A DNA stretch of 64,000 bases, from positions 18,823,501 to 18,887,500 of the forward strand of contig NC_084673.1 in assembly GCF_028389875.1 (NCBI RefSeq), written 5' to 3'. How positions within the stretch are numbered: the first letter of the stretch is position 1; each line of letters opens with the position of its first letter. A model generated the notes under the pieces. The model had not been told where the DNA came from, ran no database searches, and saw nothing but the letters and a program-made list of their open reading frames with translations. The position numbers were made by a program, and so were the translations under genes. Below, one piece after another: positions 1-12,774 of this stretch. Source of the DNA: Rhea pennata (lineage: Eukaryota; Chordata; Aves; Rheiformes; Rheidae).

Positions 1-2309
1 TGCTGCTTCATTACGACTCATGGGCCCGGGAAAGAGAGGCTGCCGAGGACAGAGGAGCGGGGAGAAAGCGCGGGGAAGGACTGCCGGAGCGCAGACAGCC
101 TCTTGGAGGCTGTTCTGGATTGGCTGACAAGCACTCGAGAAGGGCAAGGGAGAGAGGGTCTGTCTCCTGCTCAGCCCCTGCTACGCTTAATAAAATGGAA
201 CCTTATACATCCTTTTTAAATAAAAATGTGCATCAAAAATAAATGAGGTCTTTCATCAAATTCTACTAATGGAAACAGCCCCCAGGACTTCGAACCTGGG
301 CAACTGCTCACATGAAAAAGGGCAGCAGTAGACTGCCAAACAACATACTCCAGCTTGTTCGCTCCTCTCGGCCCCTCACTTGTACAAGCCTTTGGCTTTG
401 TCAGCTGTCTCTCTTGCAGTCTAATGCCGAAAGGGTAAGAAAGCAGAGTTGTACTTCTGATACGAAGGTTTTGATGAACCCCATCTTCTGCTGACAAAAT
501 CAGAAGCTCTGGAAATCCTGCAAGAGGATTATCTAGTATCGGTGATTCCTTGTCCATGTTGTTCCTGTTACAAAATATTTCTGGAAAGGAAGAAGCCTTT
601 CTAGATGTATTTTTCTGTACAGTAGCATCACTTTGCAATGAGCTTTCTCTATGATTATTCCACAATCATATTAGATCTCCGGAACAATTAGTCCTTTTTA
701 ATCATTCTGTATGCCTCCCTGTTTATCCTCCGCTAATAACTTTGGCCCGTGTTGTCCAACTTCATTCAAGTAGCACAGAGAGTGAATGATGCCAGCACTG
801 ATCTGTTCCCACAAGAACCTAAGTGGCCGCAAAGAGATGGACTCTGATGGCTTCACTGAGGGAACTGGGGTACCGTGACCCCAGCCTCTCATCGGTACCA
901 GAAAATCTACACAAGGAAGATGTCACAAATGCCTAGACTGCAAGAAATCCCGAAACACCGTGCTGATTTGTTCGATATTGTTTGGGGACAAGCAAGAAAA
1001 GCTACGCCACCAAAAACACGTTGGCCAGCATAAGGACGTTACATCAGTGCGTTGCCAATGTTCAACGTACGGAAATATATAGTCAGTGGCTAATGCCAGC
1101 CAGTGCTAAGGCTCTGTGGCAGACCTGAAAGCAGGGAGGAAGAGCAAATAGTAAATTAATTCACTGTTCATTAATTCACTGTTAATTCTCTTCAGCTTCG
1201 CACGCGTGCACAGGAATACCAACACATCCATGCTGACCTCCACGGCCAGCCCAGCAGCATCGTTCAGCAGAGCGGGTACCAGGCAGTATCAGCCACAGCA
1301 GGGACTCGAGCTGGGCAGCTCTGCATCCCGTCTGTCTCTTAAAGATGGTCTGTTCAACTAGAGGGTGTCTTTTGCGAGAAGTTGCAATTATTTTTACAAG
1401 ATAAAAAAGCTTAGTGCAATCTGAAAGAAATAAAGCTGGTCTTTGCTGAAGGAGCTTATTATAAAGTCAAGCGGTGTGGATGAGGAGTGGAGAGAGCAAG
1501 AGACGGCAGCTAAAAGGGCCTGAGTAAAAAATCAAAGAATAGTTGGGATATATGAAGTCCGACCTCTACTTCAGAGATTAAATTATTAATTAGTCCCAAA
1601 GAAAGTGCTGTGTTTATCTCACATATGTTCAGTTCCATAACAAGGGCCACCGCCAGCGCTGCACTATAAGGGCTACCGAGCACAGCGCGCACTTGGCTGG
1701 AGCTCAGGTTTATTGCATTACAGTGCATTTCAAATACTGCTGCTCCTCAAAGGCACTGATATTGGGTCAAGAACATAATATCCACTGCAGAGAAATCTAA
1801 TTCCAGAGCTGGGAAAGTCTCTTCCCACCCCAAAATGGCTTTAGGTATTGAAATGAATCCCATATTACAGCTCCATTTGGTCAAAGCAGAAATTCTGACA
1901 GATTTATTACTACCTTATCAAGTGACTTCACGGTTTCAAAAAATACATATATTCTTCTAAAATCCATTTATCCAGACAGAATTCAATAGTTACATGAAGT
2001 ATGCTTATTTAATTGAAATTTGCTCCTCACATGTGATTCCAGGACTCTGCATTTGCAGCACCCCACTGAAGCATGGGTTGGGTTGTTAACATTCCCCATC
2101 TTCCACATTCACAAGCCCACTTAAAATCATGTTCAGATGCTTTCCCTTATGACTTTACATTCTCAGGGGATTACTTTTTAACTTGGGTCAGCTTCAATTT
2201 TAGCTTTATTTTGCAGGAAATATTTTAAATCTGCAGCAGTCGAGCATTTATACCACTCATTTTACAGTTCTACTTCTCAAGAAACAAAGGAAGCAGCTGA
2301 GACCATGCC
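1..2309. other. Unannotated left edge
   Basis: The first 180 bp are purine/GC-rich and are followed by three AATAAA hexamers on the plus strand at 189, 219 and 238, possibly the 3' end of a transcript entering from the left. A 149-codon minus frame (216-665) and a 64-codon minus frame (698-892) are open, but neither is recognisable nor has linked splice sites. Nothing supportable in 900-2309 apart from a short tandem (TTAATTCACTG) near 1155-1185. Confidence 0.4.
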
Positions 2310-3091
2310 ACCCGAAGGAGGAAGGGAGTGCAGAGTCCTGCACCTAGGGAAAAATAACCCTAGGCACCAGTCCAGGCTGTGGGCTGACCTTCTGGAGAGC
2401 AGCTCTGCAGAGAAGGACCTGGGAGTGCTGGTGGATGACAAGTTGACCATGAGCCAGCAATGTGCCCTTGTGGCCAGGATGGCCAATGGTCTCCTGGGGT
2501 GCATTAGGAAGAGTGTTGCCAGCAGGTCAAGGGAGGTGATCCTGCCCCTCTACTCAGCCCTGGGGAGGCCTCATCTCGAGTACTGTGCCCAGTTCTGGGC
2601 TCCCCAGGACAAGAGAGACATGGAGCTGCTGGAGAGTCCAGTGTAGGGCTACAAGGATGATCAGAGGACTGGAGCATCTGCCCTACGAGGAAAGGCTGCG
2701 AGAGCTGGGCCTCTTCAGCCTGGGGAAGAGAAGACTGAGGGGGGATCTGATCAATGTGTATAAGCACCTGAAGGGAGGGTGTCAAGGGGATGGGGCTAAA
2801 CTCTTTTCAGTTGTCCCGTGTGACAGGACAAGAGGCAGTGGGCAGAAATTGAACCACAGGAAGTTCCGCCTGACCGTGAGGGGGAATTTCTTCCCTGTAA
2901 GAGTGACAGAGCACTGGCACAGGTTGCCCAGAGAGGTTGTGGAGTCTCCTTCTCTGGAGATCTTCAAGGCCTGCCTGGCTGCAACCCTGTCTACCATGCT
3001 CTAGGTGACCCTGCTGAGCAGGGGGGTTGGACTAGGTGATCTCCAGAGGTCCCTTCCAGCCTTACTGATTCTATGAGTCTATGATTCTATG
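2310..3091 (+). mobile_element. CR1 LINE, 5'-truncated 3' end with broken pol remnant
   Basis: Retains the C-terminal part of the CR1 reverse-transcriptase protein, with recognisable blocks [39 protein letters not shown] and [20 protein letters not shown]. The frame is broken: a TAG and frameshift at about 2640-2646 separates two overlapping open segments (2305-2646 and 2585-3004). The 3' UTR contains the CR1 hallmark GGTTGGACTAGGTGATCTCC and ends in the ATTCTATG-type tail at about 3068-3091. The 5' boundary is approximate, and no target-site duplication is evident, as is usual for CR1. It is dead and non-coding. Confidence 0.95.
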
Positions 3092-4499
3092 TTAACCGAA
3101 TACACTGGAAGGCCCTAGGGCAGGCAGGGTAATGCGTTGGCGTTTCAGCTCAGGTTCACTTCAGTCTCCAGCACAAGGGAAAACTATTGCTTGCTAATGC
3201 TAGGATTTTATGATGTGCTCTCCAATGCATGAGCATCCATAGGTCCTTTGGATCAGTTACTATTTCAAAGCATTTTACATACGTAAAGTTGCTGATTAAT
3301 GAAGAAAGCTGAAACCCCTCTGAAGAGCTAAGGACAGCCTTGGAGAGGGCAAGCAGAAATCTTCAGTCAGCTAAAATCCTTAAGATACGCTAGTACGGAG
3401 CTGAAATATCTTCATGAGCATACAGGGGTCCACAGGCCCCCTATAACCAAGCTGATGAGACTCTGTGGGACTCTCAGGCTGGGGGAAGTGGCCTCACGCA
3501 ATCCCCTGTGGCTGCAGGACAGGCGGTGGCACGGCTCCAGGGAGACCTGGCAGCACAAGGGGAGGCAAGCGGGCCAGGCAGAAAGGAGTCTTAAAAGATC
3601 TGGACTCAAATTTCAAGTCACTATATCTACTGTGTATCTCATCCCATTACCTTACTTCAAAGGTTTACTGCAAGATGCATTCATGATTATAATGTGCTTC
3701 TTGGCAGCAGAAATAACAAGACCTTTACAGAAGGAGTAGTGCTTGATGTGGAGCAGCTACCTGCTTTCCCCGCTTCTTTTGGAGTGATACGCCAGCTGGA
3801 GATCACGGCCATCTTCGTAACAGCGCGTATTTAACATGGCTTGCTCTGCGCTGAAGACAGAGAGAAGAAAGGAGTCAGGAGGCGAGAAGATGACAGCAGT
3901 TGTGGCTCCCCGTCACCTATTCGAACTGTAATCTGTTTCCAATGAACATCGTGTATCAGGATCCATCAGACGGCCGTCCTCTTCATTGCAGATTCATAAC
4001 AAGCTGGTATTTATTGCAAAGAAATAACACACAATAAGCAGGGATACTAAGAAACCAGCACTGCATATAAATGAAGGAAAATTCCAAGCATAAAACAAAG
4101 CTTTGACTAAAAGCTCATTACGAAAGAAAATCCTGACATCTGTACAAATGATTGAACATAACCAATTCAAGGATGCAAGCTACAGATTGAACTTCTAAAA
4201 GTTAACTAAGAAGCTTTTTACATATATACCCTACTGGTTTTTGTTTCCATAATATATTATTAATGTAGAGATGCTTCATATTTCTTTTTGCTCACTTCCA
4301 ATCACAGTGCCAAGTGCACTTAGCTGAAGGACATTATTTTAATGAAGTCACTTATGCCCTTAAAAATTAATATGTCAGAGTAGTTAAAGTCTAGTGACTG
4401 TAACCAAACCAAATAATGTATAACAGAGATGTGTAATGAGAAAAAAAATATAGCCCGAAGTCAAGGTTAAGTGGTTAACCTTAGGAAACAAGTGAGAGG
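3092..4499. other. Non-coding, no element recognised
   Basis: AT-rich single-copy-looking DNA. Open frames at 3412-3739 overlap on opposite strands and show no family features. Confidence 0.5.
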
Positions 4500-5100
4500 G
4501 AAAAGGCAGGCAGCACCGGTCCCGTGTGCCCTGCCACGCCGTAGCGGGGACCGCTGCGTGGCCGGCACCGTGACCTGGCGGTTTTAACTACCGCTGCGCT
4601 GCGCGCTGGAGGCACCAGGAGCTGCAGCTTCAGATCAGCAGACAAAAACCACGTTCTTGCACTCAGGGAGCACTTGGCATTGCGTTCGCAGTTGGCGTAA
4701 AGCCGTCGCCGGCTGTGGCCGCGGCAGCTCCTTCGGCCGGCGCAGCTCCGCGCCCGCGCCGGGGCTCCCGTCTTCCAGGGGTCCGGCTTCGCCCGCGCGC
4801 AGGGAAGCTGAGCCGGCTACGGCCCTCCCGCCCTAAAGCGCCGCCGGCGCGGGCAGCAGGGCTGCAAAGCGTTCGCGTTGACACGCTACCCGCTTTCCTG
4901 CGGTGAGATGCCCAGCATTAAATGCTACGTTGACCCCGGAATAGCTATTGGCGGGAGCAGAGTTGGTCCCCGGGGCAGCGAGCGGACGAGTCCACGCTCC
5001 GGAGCCGAGGTTTCCCCTCGCCAGCACCGGCAGACGCACTTGCCGTCTGCTAAGGAAGGTGGAGGTGAGCACCCGGTGAGTACACAGAGCGCCTGAAGAG
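4500..5100. promoter_or_regulatory. CpG-rich island without recognised gene
   Basis: Strongly GC-rich and CpG-dense, with GCGCCCGCGCCGGGG-type stretches, between AT-rich flanks. The open frames across it on both strands (4663-5186) show no recognisable protein. It could be a promoter of a non-coding or unannotated transcript, or an isolated (orphan) CpG island. Confidence 0.55.
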
Positions 5101-8100
5101 TCACCCCCCGTCCGGATTTCCTGGCATCCAGAAACCCCAGCAAACCAACAATTTTCTTCTCTCCTGGGCAGAAAAATGACGTTCACTGAAACCCAGCAAT
5201 ATATCAGTAATCTAATACCGCAGAAGCTCTGTTAAGCTACTAATCACATACGGTACGATTTGCTCGTTATTAGCTGCGAGCGTTGCAGTGGAAGCAGGGG
5301 AGCGCATCCCTGTTTTCAGAACCTGTCACAGATATTCACGTGTTCTTCTCCTTGGACCGAGGAATTTGCTGATGTGATCGACTCCCTCTCCCGTTCAAAG
5401 TGACTTAGCCGTCTCAGAGGTGTAGCTCCAAACCGGGTTAATGCACCTCTAGAACATTCAGAAGGTAAAGAAATGTAATTTAATTTGTAATTGCATAAAC
5501 CAGTCACGGAAGCCTCCCAAGAAGCCTGAGTTTTCATTTCTTTCATAGTAGACATTTAATTATATGATAATTACTTACAGATTGCAGCTCAGCCTCTACT
5601 TTTATGAAATATAAATTGCACTTCACTCAAAAGTGCAGGATAGGCATTTAAAAGGCTTCATTAAGTAGGTTTTAAGATTTTCCTGACGACTTTCTTTAAG
5701 CTGTGGAACGGAAAGCAGATGTACCTGTAAACTGAAGCTTGCTTCACAGAAGAACAAAGTAGAATTGCTAATGTAATACAGGATGGAGGAGCCTTTACAA
5801 GCAAAAATATTAACTTTTAACAAATACATTTGTTTAAATGACAAACAAAGTATTTTTATCAAGTTGGATGACAAAAGGGACCAGGATTGCCAACTCCCAG
5901 ACGTAAGGAGCAAGGCTCTTTATTCTAAAACTCCAGCACCAGCAATCCTGGGGTTGTATCACATCTCACTGCCATTAGAACAGACTGACTAAAAAATTCA
6001 TCTCCTTCCTAGTTTCCTAGAGGATTTGAAAATAGTGCAAGATGATGACAAGAAGAAAAACTCCATCTGCATTTTTTAATTTTAATCCTGTGGCTGTTTT
6101 GACTTCCCTCTAGATTCTGGAGCATTAGGAGATGACCATGCTGGTGTTACTTTTTTGTCATATCTTCACAGTTCTGAACCTTGGCCAAGAAAAAAGGGCG
6201 AGGATACAGGAGTGCTGAAGGCAGAGGTCCTGGCTGCTGCGAAATGCCGTGGAGGTGTTCCTGGTGCCCACACCAGCACCGCACAGCAGTGGTAGAAGGC
6301 ACCGTTTTGCTACGAGTACAGAAAAAGGCCATTAATCAAGCGGGCAGCGCAGTCCCACCAGTGCGCTCCAAGCCAGAATCTGCCCTGTGCCTTCTCCCAG
6401 CTCAAGACGCGGACAAGAGAACGAGAAGTCTCTTCCTCCAGCTCACAGTGGTTTCCATCAGCTAGAGCAGTAAATCCCAACTCACTGCTGACGTAGACTG
6501 GGTTTCCTGTTTGACTGGAAAGAATCACTTTCCAGCACTGAATGTTGTTAGTAGCTGTTAATGACATTAGGCTCGGGAACGGCAGGTTTCATAGAAGTCG
6601 TTACACAGGTTATCCCTTCCCAGTAACAATACTGATCTCCCAGTGACTTTCACAGATGCTTCCAGGGATTCCCTTGGAAGTAGCTACAGATAATGCAAGT
6701 GTTCGACTGAGACACCAGAGGAAAAACAGACTGTGCTTCTGTGGGCTTTGGCTGATTAGGAGGTCTATAAATACATACAGCATTTCCTGGTACGTTAAAG
6801 TACTTTACATGGTTCTGATATTTTAAACCTAATATTTCACACACTCTCAAAGTCAAAGTACTTTTGTACTTTTGTGTCTTCTACAGCTAGGACTGAGTAA
6901 TTTCTTAAAATGTACCATCCAGTATCTTCATCTACCCAGCAGACCTAAAGGTAAAGCTAAAGTGAAGGCCAAGCACTCAATAATCTCTTGCGAAGAAGTA
7001 CGGCTCAGCTGTTGTCCACCATCATCCGAGCCGATGCTACAATGGAGAAGACAAGTTCTCCTTGAAATAAGGGAACACGAAACCAGGGGCTTGCCTATCC
7101 CAGGGCACTTTAAGGAAGCTAAGCTGATCTAAAAACACAAACTGAAAGGATCAGCTAAAGTGCATTAAGCCCTAGTGTGGACACTCTCACTCAGGATTAG
7201 AGTAACCTTAATTCTATTAAGGTTAATTCATTTCTAAGGAAAATTGTGCTTGCAGCATTTTTAGCCACTTAAATTTGGAAGGAATGCATATACCCAGAAT
7301 TTGGTCATCCCTCCGCACCATGACCACGCTCGAGCAGTCTGCCAGGTGTAAAAATGGGGCAAAATCCAGGGCTCTGAGGCCAGGGGCCTTGCCTGGGCAT
7401 GCAGAGGAGGTCTTATCACGCAGTCCGGTAAAATAAAAGCTTTCCCTCGATCTCCGATGCTGCGATTCAATTACCTTTGGCTGGAGTTTTGAGTCTGCAA
7501 CTGCACAGGCAAGGCTTCGGCAGATAAAGCGGTGATTTAAATCCGTAATTAACACCAAACTTCCAGGCAGCGATCTTTCACTCTTCCCAATCTGTGCTTC
7601 CAACTTGCCATCAGCCTGAGGCCCTCCCGGGGCGGTGGCAAGACGCAGCGGCACGCTGCTCCCGGGAAGCGGGGCGGCAGCCTCGCGTGGCGCCCGCGAT
7701 CGGACCGGTGCGCCGGGCGCTCCGCTGCGGAGCGGCCCATTTTTCACACTTGGATGCTGCTGGGGAACCTCATTAGAAACCAAATTACCACCTGCATCAG
7801 GTTTACACTAACGTATTGACATCTACCGCACTCGTTAAATGAACCGTAAATCCAATACGCTGAAGTCATTTTCAACCGAATCAGATCAGGTCTGAGTCAA
7901 AAGAATTACAACTGTTACACACTTAATGCTGGGCACTTCCGTGGTGTCTCCAGCCAGACCGCTTCAGACACGGAGAGGAAATTGTAAACCTGCGAAACAG
8001 CGCAAGTAAACGGGGCGCGCCGCGAGCATACTAAACGTGGTGCTAGGAGTTTAAGGATGATAATTGCCTCTAATTGACTAGCCGGTAACGCTACCCAGGC

Positions 8101-8231
8101 ACCCGCGGCTGTGGTTTCTGCTAGCCTGTTTTCAACACGCCATTTCCTTCTCCTTAGTTAACTTATGCTTTCTTATTATAAACCGTATTGTTTGCGTTTC
8201 CTACAACCTTTGCTTTTACGCTTTCAGCTCT
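5101..8231. other. Non-coding, no element recognised apart from the small CpG block
   Basis: Mixed composition. Several open frames of 60-100 codons on both strands match nothing I recognise and lack coherent splice sites. Confidence 0.5.
7610..7750. promoter_or_regulatory. Short CpG-rich block
   Basis: About 140 bp of CpG-dense sequence (GGGGCGGTGGC, GTGCGCCGGGCGC). It accounts for the long minus-strand open frame 7223-7783, which matches no family I recognise. Confidence 0.4.
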
Positions 8232-8280
8232 CTGAGGAGAAAGGGAGGAAGGAGAGGAAGGGGAGGAAGGGGAGGCAGGA
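8232..8280 (+). repeat. Purine-rich GGAAGG tract
   Basis: Nearly pure purine stretch of GGAGGAAGG-type units, with mirror-like symmetry of the kind that can form triplex DNA. No gene is nearby. Confidence 0.8.
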
Positions 8281-8661
8281 GAACAGCAGTGCCGTGCGTC
8301 TTCCCTGGAGCACTTTGCTCCGGCTGGGAATCGGCGTACCATCGAGGCCTCGGGAGGTTGTTCAGGCTCGTGCATTTTCTCTTCCCTGTCCCCCCTGTCT
8401 AGAAAACCTTGTGCTGTGTGTGCGGACAGCATTAACCCCTCTTTTTGATTCAGGGGTAGATGACTTCCCAAGAAATCCAGTGCTACAATCCAGGACCTGC
8501 TGGTGGCCCATGCACAGTAAGGAAGAGGGTGACAGTAGAGAGGAAAAGCCAGTTTTCCTCTGCCCCAGTCCATCCCCATAGCTTGTTTACGTGGAGATAT
8601 TCCAGAGACCTGATTCAAATTCAGTACAGCTGTGAACTGGAACTACCAGTTTGCTCAGCCA

Positions 8662-8796
8662 CGTTCTCCTTCAGTCCCGTAGAGACACTTCCCCTAAGCA
8701 GCCTTAGTCCTGCTAAAATTGTTGCCCCAAAATGGAAAACAGTGAGACAAATGAAAAATAAATGGGAAATATATATGAGCCAGTTCCTCTATCAAC
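8662..8796 (+). repeat. Direct repeat copy A (about 135 bp)
   Basis: Copy A of a diverged direct repeat. It shares GAGACACTTCCCCTAAGCA, AAAATGGAAAACAG, AAATGGGAAATATATATGAG and CTCTATCAACAT with copy B at 9822-9957, about 1160 bp away. Similarity falls off quickly on both sides. The source is unknown: a local duplication, or two insertions of an unrecognised interspersed family. Confidence 0.85.
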
Positions 8797-9821
8797 ATAA
8801 ATCCATCCCAGATTCAATGGATTACACTGACACATGGTACCTGAGGAACCAGCTCCTGATCAATACTTTAAAGACATTAGAGTTTGGCTTAGTAAATAAA
8901 TTTAAAGGACCTTCTCTGGTCTCTTGCTGCCTAAATCCTGGGCAGACTGTCTGTGTTGGCACTCCTCTCCCCTTCCCTTTAAGCAGTGCTGTCTCCATGG
9001 CACTCTGGAGCAATGAAGAGGTGCCGGCTGGAAGAGGTAGCCACAAAGAGCAGTAAAAGGCCACATGAAATTTATGCAGCCTGGAAGCTGTTCTGCTGAT
9101 CAGCCAGAAATGAATTGGTGACCTTCTATTATGTGAAGAAATATCTCAGTAGAAAGGGTGGAAACTATTTACTTCCGTTTGTTTAGAGAGGTGGATTGTC
9201 TGGAGAGCTTAGGCTGTCCAGCTGGATGGTGCTCTCATGCCTCTGGCCACTTTCCATCCACATTTAGCGGTTTTCACAGTGCCTGTGTTGATGTTTTGGC
9301 AGTCCGCTATGCTGATCCCTGAGGACTCTAGCAGAAGGTCACTCAGCCAGTGCCTTCAAGGACATTTTTTCCACATGCTATTACTTGTCTGACACAAATT
9401 TATAAGCAGATGGTGAAAGTGTGGACCATCCACATAGCACATCTCATTCCCTTGCTGCTGCCTGAAAGCAGGACCTGCTTCTCTTCCCCAAGAGGGGCCT
9501 CCTGGCCATCCCGAGACAGGCAGCATCCGGGTAGTCGGTGTGTCCCCTGAACCCACAGAAAACAAAACACAAGGGCACATATCCAACTGGGAGAAGCTCA
9601 TGGGGCTCTGCTGAAGTCAGTGGACCGTGTGCTCAGTATGGTTTCTATTGAGCGCAGGGTCAGAACTCAGTGCAGAAAAACACGGAGAGTGCTGGTAAAT
9701 GCGGGTAAAACTGAGGTCTCTGTTACAACGGAGATGGTTACGATGGAAGGTTGTGTTCACCCTGGAATGGGTTTGTTCTGAAGTGCTTCTTCCCTCTGAT
9801 CCTCAGGCTCCTCTTTGTCCC

Positions 9822-9957
9822 AGTTCTCCTTCCGTCCCATGGAGACACTTCCCCTAAGCAACCTTAGCTCTGCTTAAATCGTTTGCCCAAAATGGAAAAC
9901 AGGGAGGCAAAATGAAAATTAAATGGGAAATATATATGAGCCAGCTCCTCTATCAAC
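9822..9957 (+). repeat. Direct repeat copy B (about 135 bp)
   Basis: Second copy of the repeat at 8662-8796, in the same orientation, with scattered substitutions and one-base indels. It ends just after CTCTATCAACATT. No coding potential is shared between the copies. Confidence 0.85.
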
Positions 9958-11529
9958 ATTACTAAGAACATAAGCTGCAATAGCATGGGAAGGAATCGAG
10001 TCCAAGACATACCTGCAGGAGGGTCAAAAATATTTAAGATCTAGGCCTGTCACACCCATTTTCTGGTGGGCTAGTGGACCCCTGACTATATCAGTCTTTA
10101 TTTACAGATGACAGACAAGATGCAGGACACGTGGGGAACAGAGTCCAACGAAAGCCTTGGCCCACTGCGTAAAGGGAAAGAGCTTCAAACCATGTAGCAG
10201 CAAAAAGGTGACACCAAGAATCTGAGGCTCATTCTGAGCCAGCGGTCAAAGAGCTCACCAAGAGCCAGGGTGTGGCTAGGTGAGATTTCAAAGGCTACTA
10301 GCAGATCCAAAAAGCAAAGCCAATCTTAAATCAGACTGCAAGGGAGGCACATTAAATCCCTAACACAGTAACAGGAAAGAAAGGTTGTTTCATGCAGAGC
10401 TCTCCAAATACAAGAACAGAAACAAGCCGGTGGGTTAACGCTGTCACGGAAGAGAGAGAAACAAGAGATCTGTGGTAGCCCCAGGTCTGGGCCCGTCTGG
10501 GGATTAAACAACCAGCAAATGCAGCCGCAGCTAGTGCATCAAGTCACGCAGTCAGCACCGGGGATCCAAACGCCTTCTTCAAACATCTCTGATGGAATCT
10601 CCTGACTCTTGAATTAGATGTTATGCTTCAATTTATTATTTTTGATGACAGTCTTTTGTCTTCATCCAAACTAATTATGCCTAAATCAATGGTAATGGTA
10701 GATTTGACATTGATTATCCTTGTAGAAGCTCTCAGCTTAAATTGTCCTTTTGCATACAGATAATTCTTTTGATTATCTCCTGCCAGAGCATCGACACCTG
10801 AGTATTTATTTAATTAATTATTTTTGTGGACCTGTCATCATGGGCATTTAATCTAAAGTACAGTAATGTAAACAGCTCCTCCAACCTACATTGCCTTGGG
10901 GCGTCAGCAAGCAAACTTTCTGAGCCACGAGCCACCATCTAATATTCCACTCAGAGATGTTCACCAAAACTGGGCTGCGTTTCTGAGGTCAAGTCTCCCA
11001 GCCACAGACCCTGCACCGAGCAGGAGGTGCGAGCAGATCCTCTGCGGAGTCTCGGCAGCACAAGGCCAGACCTTCTAGCGATGCAGTAGGCTGATGTGAC
11101 CTCACCCGAGCACCAGCAGCTCAGAACAGCAGAAAACCCCGGAGCTTTTTGGCATAATAAAGCACTTTGGCAACTTTGCAGCAGCCTCTCTGAAGAGCAG
11201 CAAGGCCCCCAGCGAGCGGGATGGCAGAGACGAGCGGGTTCAGCCCCTGACACATCAACGCAAGGGTTCGAAACCCGCGGGGATGGATGTGGCATTTATG
11301 GGCATAACTTTTCTGTCTGCTCCCCCTTCAAACCAAAAAAAGGAAAAAAAAAAAAAAGAAAATATTGCCTAGTGGAAGGAAAAGATTCCCACGTTATGGG
11401 ACCGAATTACTGTTGCCCGTCTTTTTACCACCAAGTAAAATCATTCAGGCTGAAAGTGGTGAAAGCACCCGCTCGACTTTATTCACACGGAAAAGCATAG
11501 CCACGCAGATGCAAAAAAACGATTTTACG
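9958..11529. other. Non-coding; AT-rich CNE-like part at about 10620-10870
   Basis: Composition drops to a homeodomain-site-like AT-rich stretch (CTAATTATGCC, TTGATTATC, TTTAATTAATTA) between 10620 and 10870, then rises toward the CpG island at 11.5 kb. No coding sequence recognised. Confidence 0.4.
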
Positions 11530-11905
11530 ACACTTGACACTCAGGCGCCCGGCTTTGTCGGCTCGCCGTTCGTCGCCAGGATTAAACTTGTTCTGAGGGC
11601 ATGTTCAAGACAGCCCTCACGGCCCAGCGCCGCTTGGTCCCCGCGAAAAGCTTCTCCTTCTCTTCCCCGTACGAATGCTTGGGTTTCTCTAAAGTTTTTT
11701 TTTTTTTTTTCTGCAACAAGGGCCCCTGCGCAACGCAGGACCCGCACGGGCGCTGCCTCTTCTCGCCTCCCGGCAGGCGCGCGTGGAAGAAAATCGCCAA
11801 AACCGATCGTTTTAGGGCTGAAACTCGGCCGCGCCTGGCGGCAGCTTACCCGGCCGCGGAGGAGAGGGGCCACGCGCCTCCTTCCCCGCCGAAGGCCGCA
11901 AAACC
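11530..11905. promoter_or_regulatory. CpG-rich island without recognised gene
   Basis: CpG-rich, broken by a T18 tract at about 11695-11712. Several overlapping open frames on both strands are Arg/Pro/Ala-rich and look compositional. It is directly followed by an AT-rich stretch (11910-12200). Confidence 0.5.
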
Positions 11906-12339
11906 TCATTTACTCTCCTGATTGCCTTAGCCAATATGAAACAAAGTAACTTTTAATAAAGTGTGCCGTGGCAGAGAAAAATTGATACAATCACAGAGCT
12001 GGTATAATAGGATTTAATTCTGCTTCAGATGTGCTAGTTTTAATAAAAAAGGATTGAGCAAATCTAAAATAAATTACACCGAAAGGTCAGGCTTATTGCT
12101 TGTACAGTTATGTTAGCTCTTCCGCAGACATTTTTACAGACTGTATTTATGAGACCTTTTGATTTTCGGAAGAGGTATAAAATACACCTGCAATTTTCCC
12201 ATTATTTGCAACAGCGTTTCCTCCGCGAGTGCCATCTCCTGCACTCCAGATTCCTTTAACAGACACTCATAAAAGAACGACAAGTTGTTTATTCAGGTTT
12301 TGTTAAACGGGTGAAACTAATTCCCACTGGAAAGTTAGA

Positions 12340-12690
12340 CCCAACTAGGGAACAAGCTCGAGGAGAAGGGCGGCTCGTGCGAGGGCGGAAAGCCCCGGCC
12401 GCCGCCGAGCTCAACCTGCCGGACAGGAGCCCGCCGGCGCCGGAGCTCCAGCCGCGCTGCGAAGTTTTAAAGCAAACTCAGATCGTTTTAAAGCGAAATC
12501 GAAGGGCCCAGGGCAGCCGCAGGAAATCCGGCACCCAGCTCGCCGCCCGGGGACGGGATGTTTCTGCAGTCTCTTGCCACCGTGGTACGGGCAGAGCGTC
12601 GCGGGGGTTGACGCGCAGCTCCGCGACTTGTCCGTCAGCTGGGTTTTCCAGCTCGATCCCCACCGTCACCCTTGCCCGGGTTATTCTGAG
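12340..12690. promoter_or_regulatory. CpG-rich island without recognised gene
   Basis: CpG-dense (GCCGCCGCCGAGC, CGCCGGCGCCGGAGC), 450 bp from the previous island. No splice-supported coding sequence was found. Confidence 0.5.
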
Positions 12691-12743
12691 CCCACTCTAC
12701 GTAATTTCATCAACGTGTTCGCTTCTGATAGCAACCTCCACCG

Positions 12744-12774
12744 CCCCCCCCAAAAAAAAAAAAAAAAAAAAAAA
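12744..12774 (+). repeat. C8-A23 homopolymer junction
   Basis: Eight C directly followed by twenty-three A, at the right edge of a CpG-rich island. Open frames crossing it are compositional. Confidence 0.9.

Noticed and set aside
2305..3004. Host protein-coding gene
   Set aside because: The translation is CR1 LINE reverse-transcriptase C-terminus with a frameshift, followed by a CR1 3' UTR and tail.
7223..7783. 186-codon minus-strand open frame as a gene
   Set aside because: Half lies in a CpG-rich block, which lengthens open frames. It has no recognisable domain, no splice context and no repeat of known family motifs.
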